This document shows, one piece after another, positions 53,459 to 62,591 of a stretch of 64,000 nucleotides of DNA (position 1 is its first letter; each line of letters opens with the position of its first letter). The DNA is from Desulfovibrio sp. Marseille-P6017 (lineage in GTDB: Bacteria; Bacillota_A; Clostridia; Peptostreptococcales; Peptostreptococcaceae), in assembly GCA_900604495.1 (NCBI GenBank), contig UWOR01000008.1:62001-126000 (forward strand). The letters run 5' to 3'. The notes beneath the pieces were generated by a model. The model saw only the letters and a list, made by a program, of their open reading frames with translations, was not told where the DNA came from and did not search any database. Both the position numbers and the translations under genes were made by a program.

Positions 53459-54247
53459 CTATTTAAACTTATTTATAATTCTCTTGTACTTTCTATATAT
53501 AAAATTATCTTTTTTATGCATATAATATTCACTCTTTAATAATCTCATATGATATGCATAAATTGCATACTCACCTAATTTATCAACTAATTTGTTATTT
53601 ACATAAGCCCCAACAAAAGCGCCAATCCCTGGTACTAATTGAAGTAACTTTGCTATATCAATATAATCTCTATATTCTTGTTGAAAGCTTCTCCAATCAA
53701 ACTCATTAATATCACTAGATAAATCATCTTTAAAATCATCAAAGCACTCCATATTATTAAATATAAAATTTACATGAGATTTACTAGAAAAAGCAAGTTG
53801 GAATATATTAAGTATATATAACCTCTCTCTATAATCATTAGTATCAAATCCATATATGCTGGCAATTTCATAAAGAAGTTTTATCTTTATACTTAAAAGT
53901 AGTGGAAAATCACAAAAACCTACAAGTATCCCTCCTGCTCCTGTTCCTGCTCCCTCTATCATAGCAGCATTTTTATAAAACTTTATTTTTTCATAAACTA
54001 AATTATCTCTTTCTTCTAATAATATATTTTTTATAGGTTTTTTAGTTATATACTTAGAACCAAGTAAAACTACCTTTGTCATATTTTTTATAGCAATAGT
54101 TACTATTTCATGATATTTTTTAGGAAGCATTGAGTTTAATTTATTTTGAGTTCCTTTTGATGCCTTATCTATTATAGATGGTTTTTTTCTTATTTTCTTT
54201 TTCCATTTTTCTAATTCTTTTAATTTTATATAATCGTACGTTTCCAT
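53459..54247 (-). CDS. EcsC-family protein
   Basis: A 262-residue protein recognisable by the Gly-rich amphipathic segment AAMIEGAGTGAGGILVGFCDFPLLLSIKIKLLYEIASIYG interrupted here into its helices, and the C-terminal LVPGIGAFVGAYVNNKLVDKLGEYA. EcsC proteins sit at the membrane; in Bacillus EcsC accompanies an exporter, but no ABC genes adjoin this copy. The ATG 54247 follows AGGTG. Confidence 0.85.
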   Translation of the reverse strand: METYDYIKLKELEKWKKKIRKKPSIIDKASKGTQNKLNSMLPKKYHEIVTIAIKNMTKVVLLGSKYITKKPIKNILLEERDNLVYEKIKFYKNAAMIEGAGTGAGGILVGFCDFPLLLSIKIKLLYEIASIYGFDTNDYRERLYILNIFQLAFSSKSHVNFIFNNMECFDDFKDDLSSDINEFDWRSFQQEYRDYIDIAKLLQLVPGIGAFVGAYVNNKLVDKLGEYAIYAYHMRLLKSEYYMHKKDNFIYRKYKRIINKFK

Positions 54248-54378
54248 TTTATCACCTATTTATATTTAATACTATTTCAATTATATATATATGCTATTAT
54301 AACATCTCACGTATATTAATTTTTATATTATAAACTACTTTATATATAAATTTAATGAATTAATATAATTTATTAAAT

Positions 54379-54447
54379 AAAAAAGACATAACATGATGTC
54401 TCAATGTAATTATATTTACAATGAAAACATCATACTATGTCTTTTAT
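54379..54447 (-). terminator. Long hairpin terminator after ahpC
   Basis: AAAAGACATA...ACATGATGT pairs imperfectly with ACATCAT..TATGTCTTTT across a 25-base loop that contains a smaller ATTGTAAATATAATTACATT-like hairpin. T run on the minus strand. Confidence 0.78.
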
Positions 54448-54470
54448 TATTTTATTGATTAAATGGATTA

Positions 54471-55034
54471 TTATAATTTTCCTACTAAGTCTAAGCTTGG
54501 TACTAATGTTTCAGCTCCTGGAATCCATTTAGCTGGGCAAACTTGATCTCCATGTTCTGCCACGAATTGTGCAGCTTGAACTTTTCTTAATAATTCTTCT
54601 GCATTTCTTCCTATCCCTAAGTCATGAACTTCGTAAGCTTTTATTTCTCCTTCTGGATTTATTATGAATGTTCCTCTTAAAGCCATTCCATCTTCTTCTA
54701 TCATAACATCGAAATCTCTAGTTAACTTTCCAGTTGGATCCGCTAACATTGGATATTGTATTTTTCCTATTGTTTCAGATGCATCTGCCCATGCTTTATG
54801 TACAAAGTGGCTATCTGTTGATACTGAATAAACTTCGCATCCTATTTCTTTGAATTTTTCATAGTTATCAGCTAAATCTCCTAATTCAGTTGGGCAAACA
54901 AATGTAAAGTCTGCTGGATAGAATACAAATACTGACCAATGACCTTTTACATCTTCAAGTGTTACTTCTCTAAATTCCCCATTTTGATATGCTTGAACTT
55001 TAAACTCAGATACTTTTTTGTTTATTAATGACAT
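54471..55034 (-). CDS. ahpC: Typical 2-Cys peroxiredoxin AhpC
   Basis: A 187-residue peroxiredoxin with peroxidatic Cys in DFTFVCPTELGDLAD and resolving Cys in GDQVCPAKWIPG. It reduces hydrogen peroxide and alkyl hydroperoxides using electrons from the AhpF-like reductase encoded upstream. The ATG 55034 follows AAGGAG. The upstream region has a PerR-like half-symmetric site. The 133-bp gap to the reductase gene suggests its own promoter. Confidence 0.96.
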   Translation of the reverse strand: MSLINKKVSEFKVQAYQNGEFREVTLEDVKGHWSVFVFYPADFTFVCPTELGDLADNYEKFKEIGCEVYSVSTDSHFVHKAWADASETIGKIQYPMLADPTGKLTRDFDVMIEEDGMALRGTFIINPEGEIKAYEVHDLGIGRNAEELLRKVQAAQFVAEHGDQVCPAKWIPGAETLVPSLDLVGKL

Positions 55035-55086
55035 AATTTTTTCTCCTTTATATTTAAATTATTATTTTATTTGTGTTTTTAAAATC

Positions 55087-55100
55087 AGTAATGATTATGA
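55087..55100. promoter_or_regulatory. Candidate PerR box of ahpC (imperfect)
   Basis: AGTAATGATTATGA shares the AGTAATGATTA core with the two perfect copies upstream of the reductase and 7alpha-HSDH genes. Confidence 0.55.
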
Positions 55101-55167
55101 TTTTCATTATCTTAATCTTATATATTCCCTACTTTTTAGTCTTTAAACATATTTTTAAAATTTTTTA

Positions 55168-56847
55168 TTAATTTATTAAATCTAATATTTCCTTTGCTTT
55201 TTTAACACCAAAATGAACTTTATCGTCATTTACAATTATTGCTGGCACACTCATTATTCTATATTTCTTCTTAATATCTTCAAATAATGATAACTCTATC
55301 ATTTCAGCTTCTATATTTTTATTTTCCATAGCAAGTCTTTGTGATGCTACAACTACATCCGGACATAATGTACAAGACAGAGAAACTACTACTTTTATAT
55401 TAGTCTTTTTATCAAATGACCTTATCTCTTTTAATAAGTTGTCATCTATTGCTTGACCTGGACCTGCTAAATTATATATAGCTAATATAAATGAATTTAA
55501 TTCATGTCCTCCAGGAACACCATGGAACTTAACTCCACTATATTTTTTATCTTTATCTAATAAAGCTACAACTGGTAGCTTATCTGCATTTATCATTTCT
55601 TCCATTTTTAGATTTTCATTCTTTTTATAAATTTCTATATTTAATTTTTCTCCTAAAGATGCCATATCTAAAATCAAATCCATAAATTCAATTGATTTAT
55701 CAATACTTTCATCTACTATTGATACTAAGGTAACCTCTTTTTCCATCATTGATAGTATTGATTTAATTTGATTTCTAAGACCGTCATTTAAAAGATTACT
55801 TTTTCTATTTTTATCATTTATGTCTATAAAATCAGTTTTTACTTCTTTTTTAATAATTTCCTCATTAGTATGTTGTTGTTGAATTATCTCTTCTTCATCT
55901 TCTATTCCTAATTTATATTTTTGATTATCTACATACTTTTCAGCATTAGTTGCTGCTATTGCCCCGTCAGCTACTGCTGTTACTACCTGTCTTAGTAACT
56001 TTGGGCGTAAATCTCCTGCTGCATATACACCAGATATATTAGTTTCCATATTTTCGTTAGTTATTACATATCCTTGTTCATCTAATTTAACTTTCCCTTT
56101 GATAAGCTCTGTTTGTGGTTTATATCCAATAAACACAAATACACCAAAAGTTCCATCTTCTTCACTTACTTTATAATCAAGCCTTTCACCCGTTTGATTA
56201 TTTTTAAACTTAGCAAATTGTAGGACTCCCTCTCCTCCGACCTCTTCTACTTCAGTATTGAATAATACTTCTATCTTTGGATGAGATTTAACTTTATCTG
56301 CTATAGTTTTTGCACAACTAAATTCACTTTTTCTTACTACTACTCTTACTTTTTTAGCAAACTTAGTTAAAAATATTGCTTCTTCCGCTGCAGCATATCC
56401 TCCACCTATTACAAAGACATCTAAGTCTTTGAAGAATTCACCATCACAAGTTGCACAATATGCGACTCCTCTTCCTGTAAATGCTTCTTCTCCTTTAAAT
56501 CCTAATTTCTTTGGAGATGCACCTGTTGCAAATATCACTGCTCTTGCTTGTATTTCTTCATTTTTAGTTTTAATTATTTTTACTTCTTCATCTAAATATA
56601 AGTCTATAACTTCATCTTCTTTAAACTTAACATTAAAATCTAAAGCTTGTTTTCTTAAAGTTTCCATATAACTTGACCCTGTAGTTTGTAAAATTCCTGG
56701 GTAGTTTACCATTTCATGTGTAGTTTTTATCTGTCCACCTACATTTTCTTTTTCTATAATTAATGTCTTAAGCTTTGCTCTTCCTGCATAGATTCCAGCA
56801 GATACTCCCGCTGGTCCTCCACCAACTATTATTAAATCATATATCAT
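55168..56847 (-). CDS. TrxB/AhpF-like peroxiredoxin reductase with C-terminal double-thioredoxin domain
   Basis: A 559-residue flavoprotein. Residues about 1-310 are a thioredoxin reductase: FAD motif IIVGGGPAGVSAGIYAGRA, active CATCDGEFF, NAD(P) motif VIGGGYAAAEEAI, and FAD-binding GVYAAGDLR. Residues about 345-559 match the N-terminal domain of AhpF, with redox pair SLSCTLCPDV. AhpF has these modules in the opposite order, so this is a circularly swapped version, known in clostridia and relatives. It should reduce AhpC with NADH or NADPH. The ATG 56847 follows AGGAG. Confidence 0.92.
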   Translation of the reverse strand: MIYDLIIVGGGPAGVSAGIYAGRAKLKTLIIEKENVGGQIKTTHEMVNYPGILQTTGSSYMETLRKQALDFNVKFKEDEVIDLYLDEEVKIIKTKNEEIQARAVIFATGASPKKLGFKGEEAFTGRGVAYCATCDGEFFKDLDVFVIGGGYAAAEEAIFLTKFAKKVRVVVRKSEFSCAKTIADKVKSHPKIEVLFNTEVEEVGGEGVLQFAKFKNNQTGERLDYKVSEEDGTFGVFVFIGYKPQTELIKGKVKLDEQGYVITNENMETNISGVYAAGDLRPKLLRQVVTAVADGAIAATNAEKYVDNQKYKLGIEDEEEIIQQQHTNEEIIKKEVKTDFIDINDKNRKSNLLNDGLRNQIKSILSMMEKEVTLVSIVDESIDKSIEFMDLILDMASLGEKLNIEIYKKNENLKMEEMINADKLPVVALLDKDKKYSGVKFHGVPGGHELNSFILAIYNLAGPGQAIDDNLLKEIRSFDKKTNIKVVVSLSCTLCPDVVVASQRLAMENKNIEAEMIELSLFEDIKKKYRIMSVPAIIVNDDKVHFGVKKAKEILDLIN

Positions 56848-56887
56848 TAACTCTTCTCCTATTATAAAATTTTAATTTAAATTTTAT

Positions 56888-56910
56888 AAAGTAGTAATGA
56901 TTACTACTTT
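56888..56910. promoter_or_regulatory. 23-bp perfect palindrome, PerR box of the reductase gene
   Basis: Eleven-base arms AAAGTAGTAAT and ATTACTACTTT flank a central G, with core AGTAATGATTACT (56893-56905), about 40 bp before the start codon. PerR boxes are 7-1-7 A/T-rich palindromes, and perR lies nearby. Confidence 0.78.
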
Positions 56911-57065
56911 CATTCTTAATATTTATATGCCCTATATAATCTCACTTAAACATTTTTAATTTAAAATTTTTATTATAGGGTATTATAAATATATCTATAT
57001 ATTTTTATCAATGAAAATAAAATTTGATTGACAAACTAAATTAAAAAATATAAAGTATTCGATAA

Positions 57066-57080
57066 TAGTAATCATTACTA
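57066..57080. promoter_or_regulatory. Perfect palindrome, candidate PerR box of the 7alpha-HSDH gene
   Basis: TAGTAATCATTACTA. Its 13-base core is identical (opposite strand) to that of the reductase promoter. TTGACA at 57028-57033 and TAAAGT at 57051-57056 (17-bp spacer) place it just downstream of the start point, as expected for repression. Confidence 0.75.
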
Positions 57081-57105
57081 AATATAAACTAATAGGAGAA
57101 TTGAC

Positions 57106-57912
57106 ATGAAGAATTTAGATAATAAAGTTGCTCTAGTAACTTCTGCTACTAGAGGTATCGGACTTGCTACAGCTTTAAAACTAGCTAAAAATGGAGCTAC
57201 AGTTTATATGGGGGTTAGAAGATTAGAAGTTACACAAGAAATATGTGATAAATATGCAAAAGAAGGTTTAGTTATGAAGCCAGTATATTTTAATGCATTT
57301 GAAGTAGATAGCTATAAAACTATGGTAGATGAAGTTATAAATGATGCAGGTAAAATAGATATACTTGTAAATAATTATGGTACTGGAAGCCCTAATGAAG
57401 ATTTTGATTTATTAAATACTGATGAAAAATCTTTCTTTAGATTATTAGAATTAAATATTGGTAGTGTCTTTAGAATTTCAAAGTTAGTAATACCACATAT
57501 GTTAGATAATAAGGGTGGAAGTATAGTAAATATATCTTCTATCGGAGGGACTGTTCCTGATATATCAAGAATCGGTTATGGTGTTGCTAAGTCTGGAGTT
57601 AATAATATAACTCAACAAATAGCTATGCAATATGCTAAAAATAACATTAGATGTAATGCAGTACTTCCTGGAATGACGGAAACTGATGCAGTAAAAAATG
57701 CTATGAGCAAAGAATTCCAAAAATCATTCTTATCTCATGTTCCTTTAAATAGGATGGGTACACCTGAAGATATAGCTAACGCAGTTGCTTTCTTTGCTTC
57801 TGATGAATCTTCTTACATAACTGGTTCTATTCTTGAAGTTTCTGGTGGATATCACTTGGGAACTCCTCAATATGCAGACTTCGTTGGTCGTAATGTTGTA
57901 GAAGACAAATAG
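57106..57912 (+). CDS. hdhA: 7alpha-hydroxysteroid dehydrogenase (SDR family)
   Basis: A 268-residue short-chain dehydrogenase: cofactor loop VTSATRGIGLA, structural NNYGTGSPNEDF, catalytic Ser in VNISSIGG and Tyr/Lys in RIGYGVAKSG. The TSATRGIG start, MGVRRLE cofactor region (Arg residues favouring NADP+), and the C-terminal tail GGYHLGTPQYADFVG match my recollection of the clostridial 7alpha-HSDH (C. sardiniense type), which oxidises the 7alpha-hydroxyl of cholic and chenodeoxycholic acids. The bile-acid assignment is from memory of that sequence and is not tested here. The ATG 57106 follows AGGAGA. Confidence 0.82.
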   Translation: MKNLDNKVALVTSATRGIGLATALKLAKNGATVYMGVRRLEVTQEICDKYAKEGLVMKPVYFNAFEVDSYKTMVDEVINDAGKIDILVNNYGTGSPNEDFDLLNTDEKSFFRLLELNIGSVFRISKLVIPHMLDNKGGSIVNISSIGGTVPDISRIGYGVAKSGVNNITQQIAMQYAKNNIRCNAVLPGMTETDAVKNAMSKEFQKSFLSHVPLNRMGTPEDIANAVAFFASDESSYITGSILEVSGGYHLGTPQYADFVGRNVVEDK

Positions 57913-58007
57913 GAACTATTTATAGTATCATGGGTTATCTATTAATATTTTAGGGTAATAATACTAATTATTATTATATAATAATATTGTATAAGCGGAG
58001 GTATAAA

Positions 58008-58391
58008 ATGAAATTTTCAAAACAAAGAGAAATTATACTTAACGAAGTAATGAATAGTCATCTTCATCCTACTGCTGATAATATTTATACTAGTTTAAAA
58101 AAAGATAACCCTGAATTAAGTTTAGGCACAGTGTATAGAAATTTATCTCAGTTAACAAAAAAGGGAATTATCTCTAAGTTGAGTATTACTGGTCAATCTG
58201 ATAGATTTGATAAAAATATAAAACCTCATGCACATTTAATTTGTGAAAAGTGCAATAATATTTTTGATGTTGAGTCAGATAATATATACAAATTCATTAA
58301 TGATTTGTCTTATGAAAAAGACATAACTATTTCAAACTATAATTTAGTTTTAAATGGTGTCTGCAGTCATTGCAAAGAAAAAGATAGTTAA
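58008..58391 (+). CDS. perR: Peroxide-sensing Fur-family repressor PerR
   Basis: A 127-residue Fur-family protein. The N-terminal winged HTH (HLHPTADNIYTSLKKDNPELSLGTVYRNL) precedes the metal sites: DRFDKNIKPHAHLICEKCNNIFDVESDN holds the His/Asp regulatory ligands and first CxxC, and NGVCSHCKEK the second, for structural zinc. The Asp after the first CxxC (FDVES) is the PerR-type rather than Fur-type residue. The start is ATG 58008 after GGAGG. It probably represses ahpC, the reductase, itself and the 7alpha-HSDH. A diverged site TAATAAT-N4-ATTATTA lies upstream, around 57956-57973. Confidence 0.9.
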   Translation: MKFSKQREIILNEVMNSHLHPTADNIYTSLKKDNPELSLGTVYRNLSQLTKKGIISKLSITGQSDRFDKNIKPHAHLICEKCNNIFDVESDNIYKFINDLSYEKDITISNYNLVLNGVCSHCKEKDS

Positions 58392-58392
58392 T

Positions 58393-58441
58393 ATAATAAA
58401 AGTGATGTAGTTTATTATTTACTACATCACTTTTATTATAA
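58393..58441. terminator. Bidirectional terminator
   Basis: AAAAGTGATGTAGT and ACTACATCACTTTT with flanking ATAATA/TATTAT, separating perR (+) from the ABC operon (-). Confidence 0.9.
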
Positions 58442-58445
58442 ATTA

Positions 58446-59207
58446 TTAAAATATGGAATTTAGAAGAAGTTTTGTATACTCATGCTTAGGCCTATTAATA
58501 ATTTTAGTTGAGCTTCCCTCTTCAACTATTTTTCCATCCTTCATAACAATTACTCTATCACAAAAACTGCTTACAAGTGCTAAGTCATGAGTTATAAATA
58601 CATATGAAATGTTAAATTCATTTTTCATATGTATTAAAAGTTCTATAACTTGAGCTTGAACCGATACATCTAGAGCACTTGTTACCTCATCACATATTAG
58701 TACCTTAGGGTGAGATGATAAAGCTCTAGCTATAGCTGCTCTTTGGCACTGGCCTCCACTTAACTCATGAGGATATCTATTTTTCATTTCAATAGGCAAT
58801 CCTACCATTCTCAACAAATTATCAACTGTGGCTTCCTTATCTTCTTTAGTTAAAGAGCAAAGGCTACAAACATATTCTTCAATAGATTTACCAATAGTTA
58901 TCTTTGGATTGAAGGATCCTATTGCATCTTGAAACACCATTTGTATATCTTTATATATATATCTTAACTGTTTTCCTTTTATATTAGAAATACACTTGTC
59001 ATTTAAAATAACTTCTCCAGAATCTGATTTTTCTAAGTTCATAATAATCTTAGCTAATGTACTTTTTCCACATCCACTTTCTCCAACAACACCTAAACAT
59101 TCCCCTTCTTTAAGTTGAAAGCTTATATTATCTGCTGCAATATGATCATGGTCCTTTTTCTTGTATTTTTTATTTATATTTTTACATTCCAATATGACTT
59201 TACTCAT
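58446..59207 (-). CDS. ABC transporter ATP-binding protein, OppF/NikE type
   Basis: A 253-residue ATPase with Walker A GESGCGKSTLAKI, Q loop VFQDAIGSFNP, signature HELSGGQCQRAAIARALS, Walker B VLICDEVTSALDVSVQ and switch His in FITHDLAL. It pairs with the OppD/NikD-type ATPase. Its start overlaps the end of that gene by eight bases. The short C-terminus lacks the oligopeptide-binding extension of classic OppF, favouring the nickel/opine branch. Confidence 0.93.
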   Translation of the reverse strand: MSKVILECKNINKKYKKKDHDHIAADNISFQLKEGECLGVVGESGCGKSTLAKIIMNLEKSDSGEVILNDKCISNIKGKQLRYIYKDIQMVFQDAIGSFNPKITIGKSIEEYVCSLCSLTKEDKEATVDNLLRMVGLPIEMKNRYPHELSGGQCQRAAIARALSSHPKVLICDEVTSALDVSVQAQVIELLIHMKNEFNISYVFITHDLALVSSFCDRVIVMKDGKIVEEGSSTKIINRPKHEYTKLLLNSIF

Positions 59208-60168
59208 TTTGTTTATGCTCCATTTCTTCTACATAAGTACATGCTATAAATCTTTCACTACCAATATGTTTTAACTTTTGTTCTTTAAATCTGCATCCTA
59301 TACTAGCTTTTTTACAACGAGGTGCAAATCTACATCCATCTAAACTTTCCTTAAATGATGGAGGATTTCCCTCTATACCAACAGGAACACGTCCATCTAA
59401 TTTAGGAATTGCGTTTATTAAGGCCTTAGTATAAGGATGCTTTGGATTTTTTAATATATATTCTTTATCTCCATATTCTATAATACTACCAGCATACATA
59501 ACTGCAACCTTATCAACCATATGAGATACTACCCCCATACTATGGGTTACAATTATTATACTTGTATTAAAACCATCTCTTAACTTCATCATCTCTTTTA
59601 CTACTTGAGCTTGAACTGTAACATCTAGAGCACTAGTAGGTTCATCTGCTACTAAAAGCTCTGGTTCCATTATCATAGCAAGTGCCATAGCTACTCTTTG
59701 TTTCATACCACCACTTAACTCAAAAGGATAACTATGTAATATACACTCTGCATCCTTTAAATTAACTTTTTCTAGCATTATTTTAGCTTTATTTAGCGCT
59801 TCTTTTTTGCTTATCTTACTATGACTTTTAAGTACTTCTACAAACTGATTGCCAATTTTTCTTATAGGATTTAAAGTTGAGCCTGGATTTTGAAAAATTA
59901 CTCCTATTTCATTTCCTTTTAAGTTTCTAAGTTCTCTTGAAGACATATTTAAAAGGCTTTTATCTTTAAAATAAATATCTCCATTTGTTATATATTCACT
60001 GTTTTCCATCATTTGAATTAGAGCTCTAATTAACGTACTTTTCCCACTTCCACTTTCTCCTACTATACCTAATATCTCACCTTTTTTTATGCTTAATGAA
60101 ATATCCCTTAATATTTCTACTTCAGCGTTGTTTACATATAGATTTTCAACTTTTAATATAGTATTCAT
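59200..60168 (-). CDS. ABC transporter ATP-binding protein, OppD/NikD type
   Basis: A 322-residue ATPase with Walker A GESGSGKSTLIRA, VIFQNPGSTLNPI, signature FELSGGMKQRVAMALA, Walker B LLVADEPTSALDVTVQ and a C-terminal oligopeptide/nickel extension with CRFAPRCKKASIGCRF, a Cys-rich segment that in some relatives carries an Fe-S cluster. Works with the ATPase encoded next. The ATG 60168 follows AGGTGG. Confidence 0.93.
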   Translation of the reverse strand: MNTILKVENLYVNNAEVEILRDISLSIKKGEILGIVGESGSGKSTLIRALIQMMENSEYITNGDIYFKDKSLLNMSSRELRNLKGNEIGVIFQNPGSTLNPIRKIGNQFVEVLKSHSKISKKEALNKAKIMLEKVNLKDAECILHSYPFELSGGMKQRVAMALAMIMEPELLVADEPTSALDVTVQAQVVKEMMKLRDGFNTSIIIVTHSMGVVSHMVDKVAVMYAGSIIEYGDKEYILKNPKHPYTKALINAIPKLDGRVPVGIEGNPPSFKESLDGCRFAPRCKKASIGCRFKEQKLKHIGSERFIACTYVEEMEHKQNE

Positions 60169-60176
60169 TTTTCCAC

Positions 60177-61715
60177 CTACTCTATATCCGTATTTGCATT
60201 AAATTGATAGTAATCTGTAGGATGTGGATCTATTCCTGTAACATTATTTTTCATTACAAAACTCATCTTCATATTTGCTATAAAATTATATGCATTTTCA
60301 TCTAAAGCTAATTTTTGAATTTCTGTAGCAAGTTTATCACGTTCTTCTTTATTAAACTCAATTTTTAGTTTATCTATTAATTCATCAACTTCCCTATTGC
60401 TATAACCTCCATAATTAGATGCTCCATTAGTTTTCATTGCATTATTTAAATAGGCTAATGTATCCCCGGTTGCTGATGTTATATTTGAATATATAGCTAA
60501 TTCAAAGTTTCCAGATGATAATATATCATTAATATTATCAGTTATCTCTATGTTTACATCTATGCCCACATTTTTTAAATCATTTTGAATAGCTTGAGCT
60601 ATGCTTGGAAGTTCTGCTCTTGCTGAATATGTTACTAACTTAAAACTTAATGTTTTTCCATCTTTGTCTAAAATTCCATCATTATTTGAATCTGTGTATC
60701 CTTCTCTATTCAATAATTCTATAGACTTATCTTTATCGTATTCTATATCTAATTTATCTAAGCTATAACTAGTATTACTTGGAAATGCTCCTACACTTGG
60801 AGTTGCTTGTGATTTTAAAATAGAATTACAATAATCATCTTTATTTATAAGCATATTAATAGCTTTTCTTACATTTGAATTTTTTAAATCTTCATTTTTT
60901 CCATTAAAGTACATAACAATAGCTCTTGATGTATCAGTACTACTTATCTTATAGTTACTATCCTTTTCAAATAAACTTATCATTGAATATGATAGACCTT
61001 GAGCTACATCTATTTCTCCAGATTGAAGTGCCATTGCTAGTGTATCTGCATCAGCTATTGGTATAACTTTTATACTTGAAAGTTTAACTTCTTCATCCCA
61101 GTAAGATTCATTTTTTTCAAAATAACTTGAACCAGTAGGATTAAAGTTGCTAACTTTAAACGGTCCTGTTCCAATAGGATTAGTATCTATATTTTCTTCT
61201 TCTACATCAATAATAGCTACAAAAGGATCACATAAATCATTTATTAATGTTGGGTTTTCTTCAGTAGTAGTTATTATTATGCTATTATCTTCTACTTTTA
61301 TATTATCTATTTTTAAAGTTTCCTCTGCTCTAGCATTTAACTTAAGAGTTCTATCTATTGAATTCTTAACTGATAGTGGTGTTAGGTTCTTTCCATTTTG
61401 GAAACTTATATTATTCTTTAATTCTATTTTCCATGTTTTACCATCAATCATCTCATAGTTTTCAGCTATCCAAGGTTCTACTTGCATATTATCATCAAGT
61501 TTAAATAAAGTCTCACCTACACCATATCTAACCGTAAACCAACCACAATAACCATTAGCAGGGTCTAAGCTTTTTGTACTTAAAGTAGTTCCAAATACCA
61601 ATTGATCTTTCTCTTCCCACTCAATACTACTATCTATTACACTACATCCTGTTAACTGTAGGATTAATAAAAACATGAATATTAAACTTATTTTTTTACT
61701 TTTTATGACTTTCAC
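60177..61715 (-). CDS. Substrate-binding lipoprotein, SBP_5 (NikA/CntA/OppA-like)
   Basis: A 512-residue lipoprotein with lipobox ILQLTGCSVID (Cys about residue 24) and the cluster C binding-protein fold: TTLSTKSLDPANGYCGWFTVRYGVGETLFKLDDN interrupted into its strands, then NPIGTGPFKVSNF. The WFTVRYGVGETL region resembles nickel- and opine-metallophore binders more than plain peptide binders. The start is unclear: GTG 61715 sits in an AGGTGA sequence that could itself be the ribosome site (see findings). Confidence 0.9.
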   Translation of the reverse strand: MKVIKSKKISLIFMFLLILQLTGCSVIDSSIEWEEKDQLVFGTTLSTKSLDPANGYCGWFTVRYGVGETLFKLDDNMQVEPWIAENYEMIDGKTWKIELKNNISFQNGKNLTPLSVKNSIDRTLKLNARAEETLKIDNIKVEDNSIIITTTEENPTLINDLCDPFVAIIDVEEENIDTNPIGTGPFKVSNFNPTGSSYFEKNESYWDEEVKLSSIKVIPIADADTLAMALQSGEIDVAQGLSYSMISLFEKDSNYKISSTDTSRAIVMYFNGKNEDLKNSNVRKAINMLINKDDYCNSILKSQATPSVGAFPSNTSYSLDKLDIEYDKDKSIELLNREGYTDSNNDGILDKDGKTLSFKLVTYSARAELPSIAQAIQNDLKNVGIDVNIEITDNINDILSSGNFELAIYSNITSATGDTLAYLNNAMKTNGASNYGGYSNREVDELIDKLKIEFNKEERDKLATEIQKLALDENAYNFIANMKMSFVMKNNVTGIDPHPTDYYQFNANTDIE

Positions 61716-61727
61716 CTACTTGTAAGC

Positions 61728-62585
61728 TTATTTTTCATTTAAATCTAGCAAATCTCTAACTATATCTCCCAGCAAGTTAAATAAAATAACTGCAATTAAT
61801 ATTGCTGCTCCTGGGGCTAACATAGTCCATGGTGCAAACTGAATTACACTTTTGCCTTCACTTATCATAGCCCCCCACTCTGGTATTGGTAGTGGTGAAC
61901 TTAATCCTAAAAATGAAAGCGATGACATTTCCATTATAACAGTACCTATATCTAGTGATGCTGTTACTATAAGGTATCCTAATATATTAGGAAGAATATG
62001 TTTAAACATAATATAGTAAGAGTTATGTCCACTTATTCTACTTGCTTGTATAAAAGTCTCTTCCTTTATTTCTAAAACCTTACTTCTAGCAATTCTTGCA
62101 TACTTCGTCCATCCTATAGCTCCAATTGCTATCATTGCATTTAGCATACCTCCTCCAAGTAATCCAGCTACTGCTATAGCTAACACTAATCCTGGAAATG
62201 CTAAAAAAACATCTACTATTCTCATTATAATACTATCTAATCTCCCACCAATATATCCACTAAATAAACCAATCATTGTTCCAAATAAAAATGTTATTAC
62301 AACTACTATTAAAGCAGATAATATTGTTCTATTTGCTCCATATAATACCCTTGAAAATACACATCTTCCTAGTGAATCTGTTCCTAGTAAGTATTCTTTA
62401 CACGGACTTTTTAATGTATTACTTAAGTCTATAAAATATGGATCATTTGGTGCTATATATGGTGCCAGTAAACTTATTATACATATACTTAATAAAATCA
62501 TTATTATCGTATAAAACTTTACTTTACTTTTATTTAGTCTTTTAAAACTTGTTTTTTTATTAATTATTGTTTTTTCTAATAACAT
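61728..62585 (-). CDS. ABC permease, NikC/DppC type
   Basis: A 285-residue permease: one N-terminal helix, then the family segment HPFG-like LLGTDSLGRCVFSRVLYGANRTIL, and the cytoplasmic coupling motif IARSKVLEIKEETFIQASRISG followed by SFLGLSSPLPIPEWGAMISEG. Forms a heterodimer with the NikB-type permease. The ATG 62585 follows GAGAGGTG and starts six bases after the upstream stop. Confidence 0.95.
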   Translation of the reverse strand: MLLEKTIINKKTSFKRLNKSKVKFYTIIMILLSICIISLLAPYIAPNDPYFIDLSNTLKSPCKEYLLGTDSLGRCVFSRVLYGANRTILSALIVVVITFLFGTMIGLFSGYIGGRLDSIIMRIVDVFLAFPGLVLAIAVAGLLGGGMLNAMIAIGAIGWTKYARIARSKVLEIKEETFIQASRISGHNSYYIMFKHILPNILGYLIVTASLDIGTVIMEMSSLSFLGLSSPLPIPEWGAMISEGKSVIQFAPWTMLAPGAAILIAVILFNLLGDIVRDLLDLNEK

Positions 62586-62591
62586 CTATGT

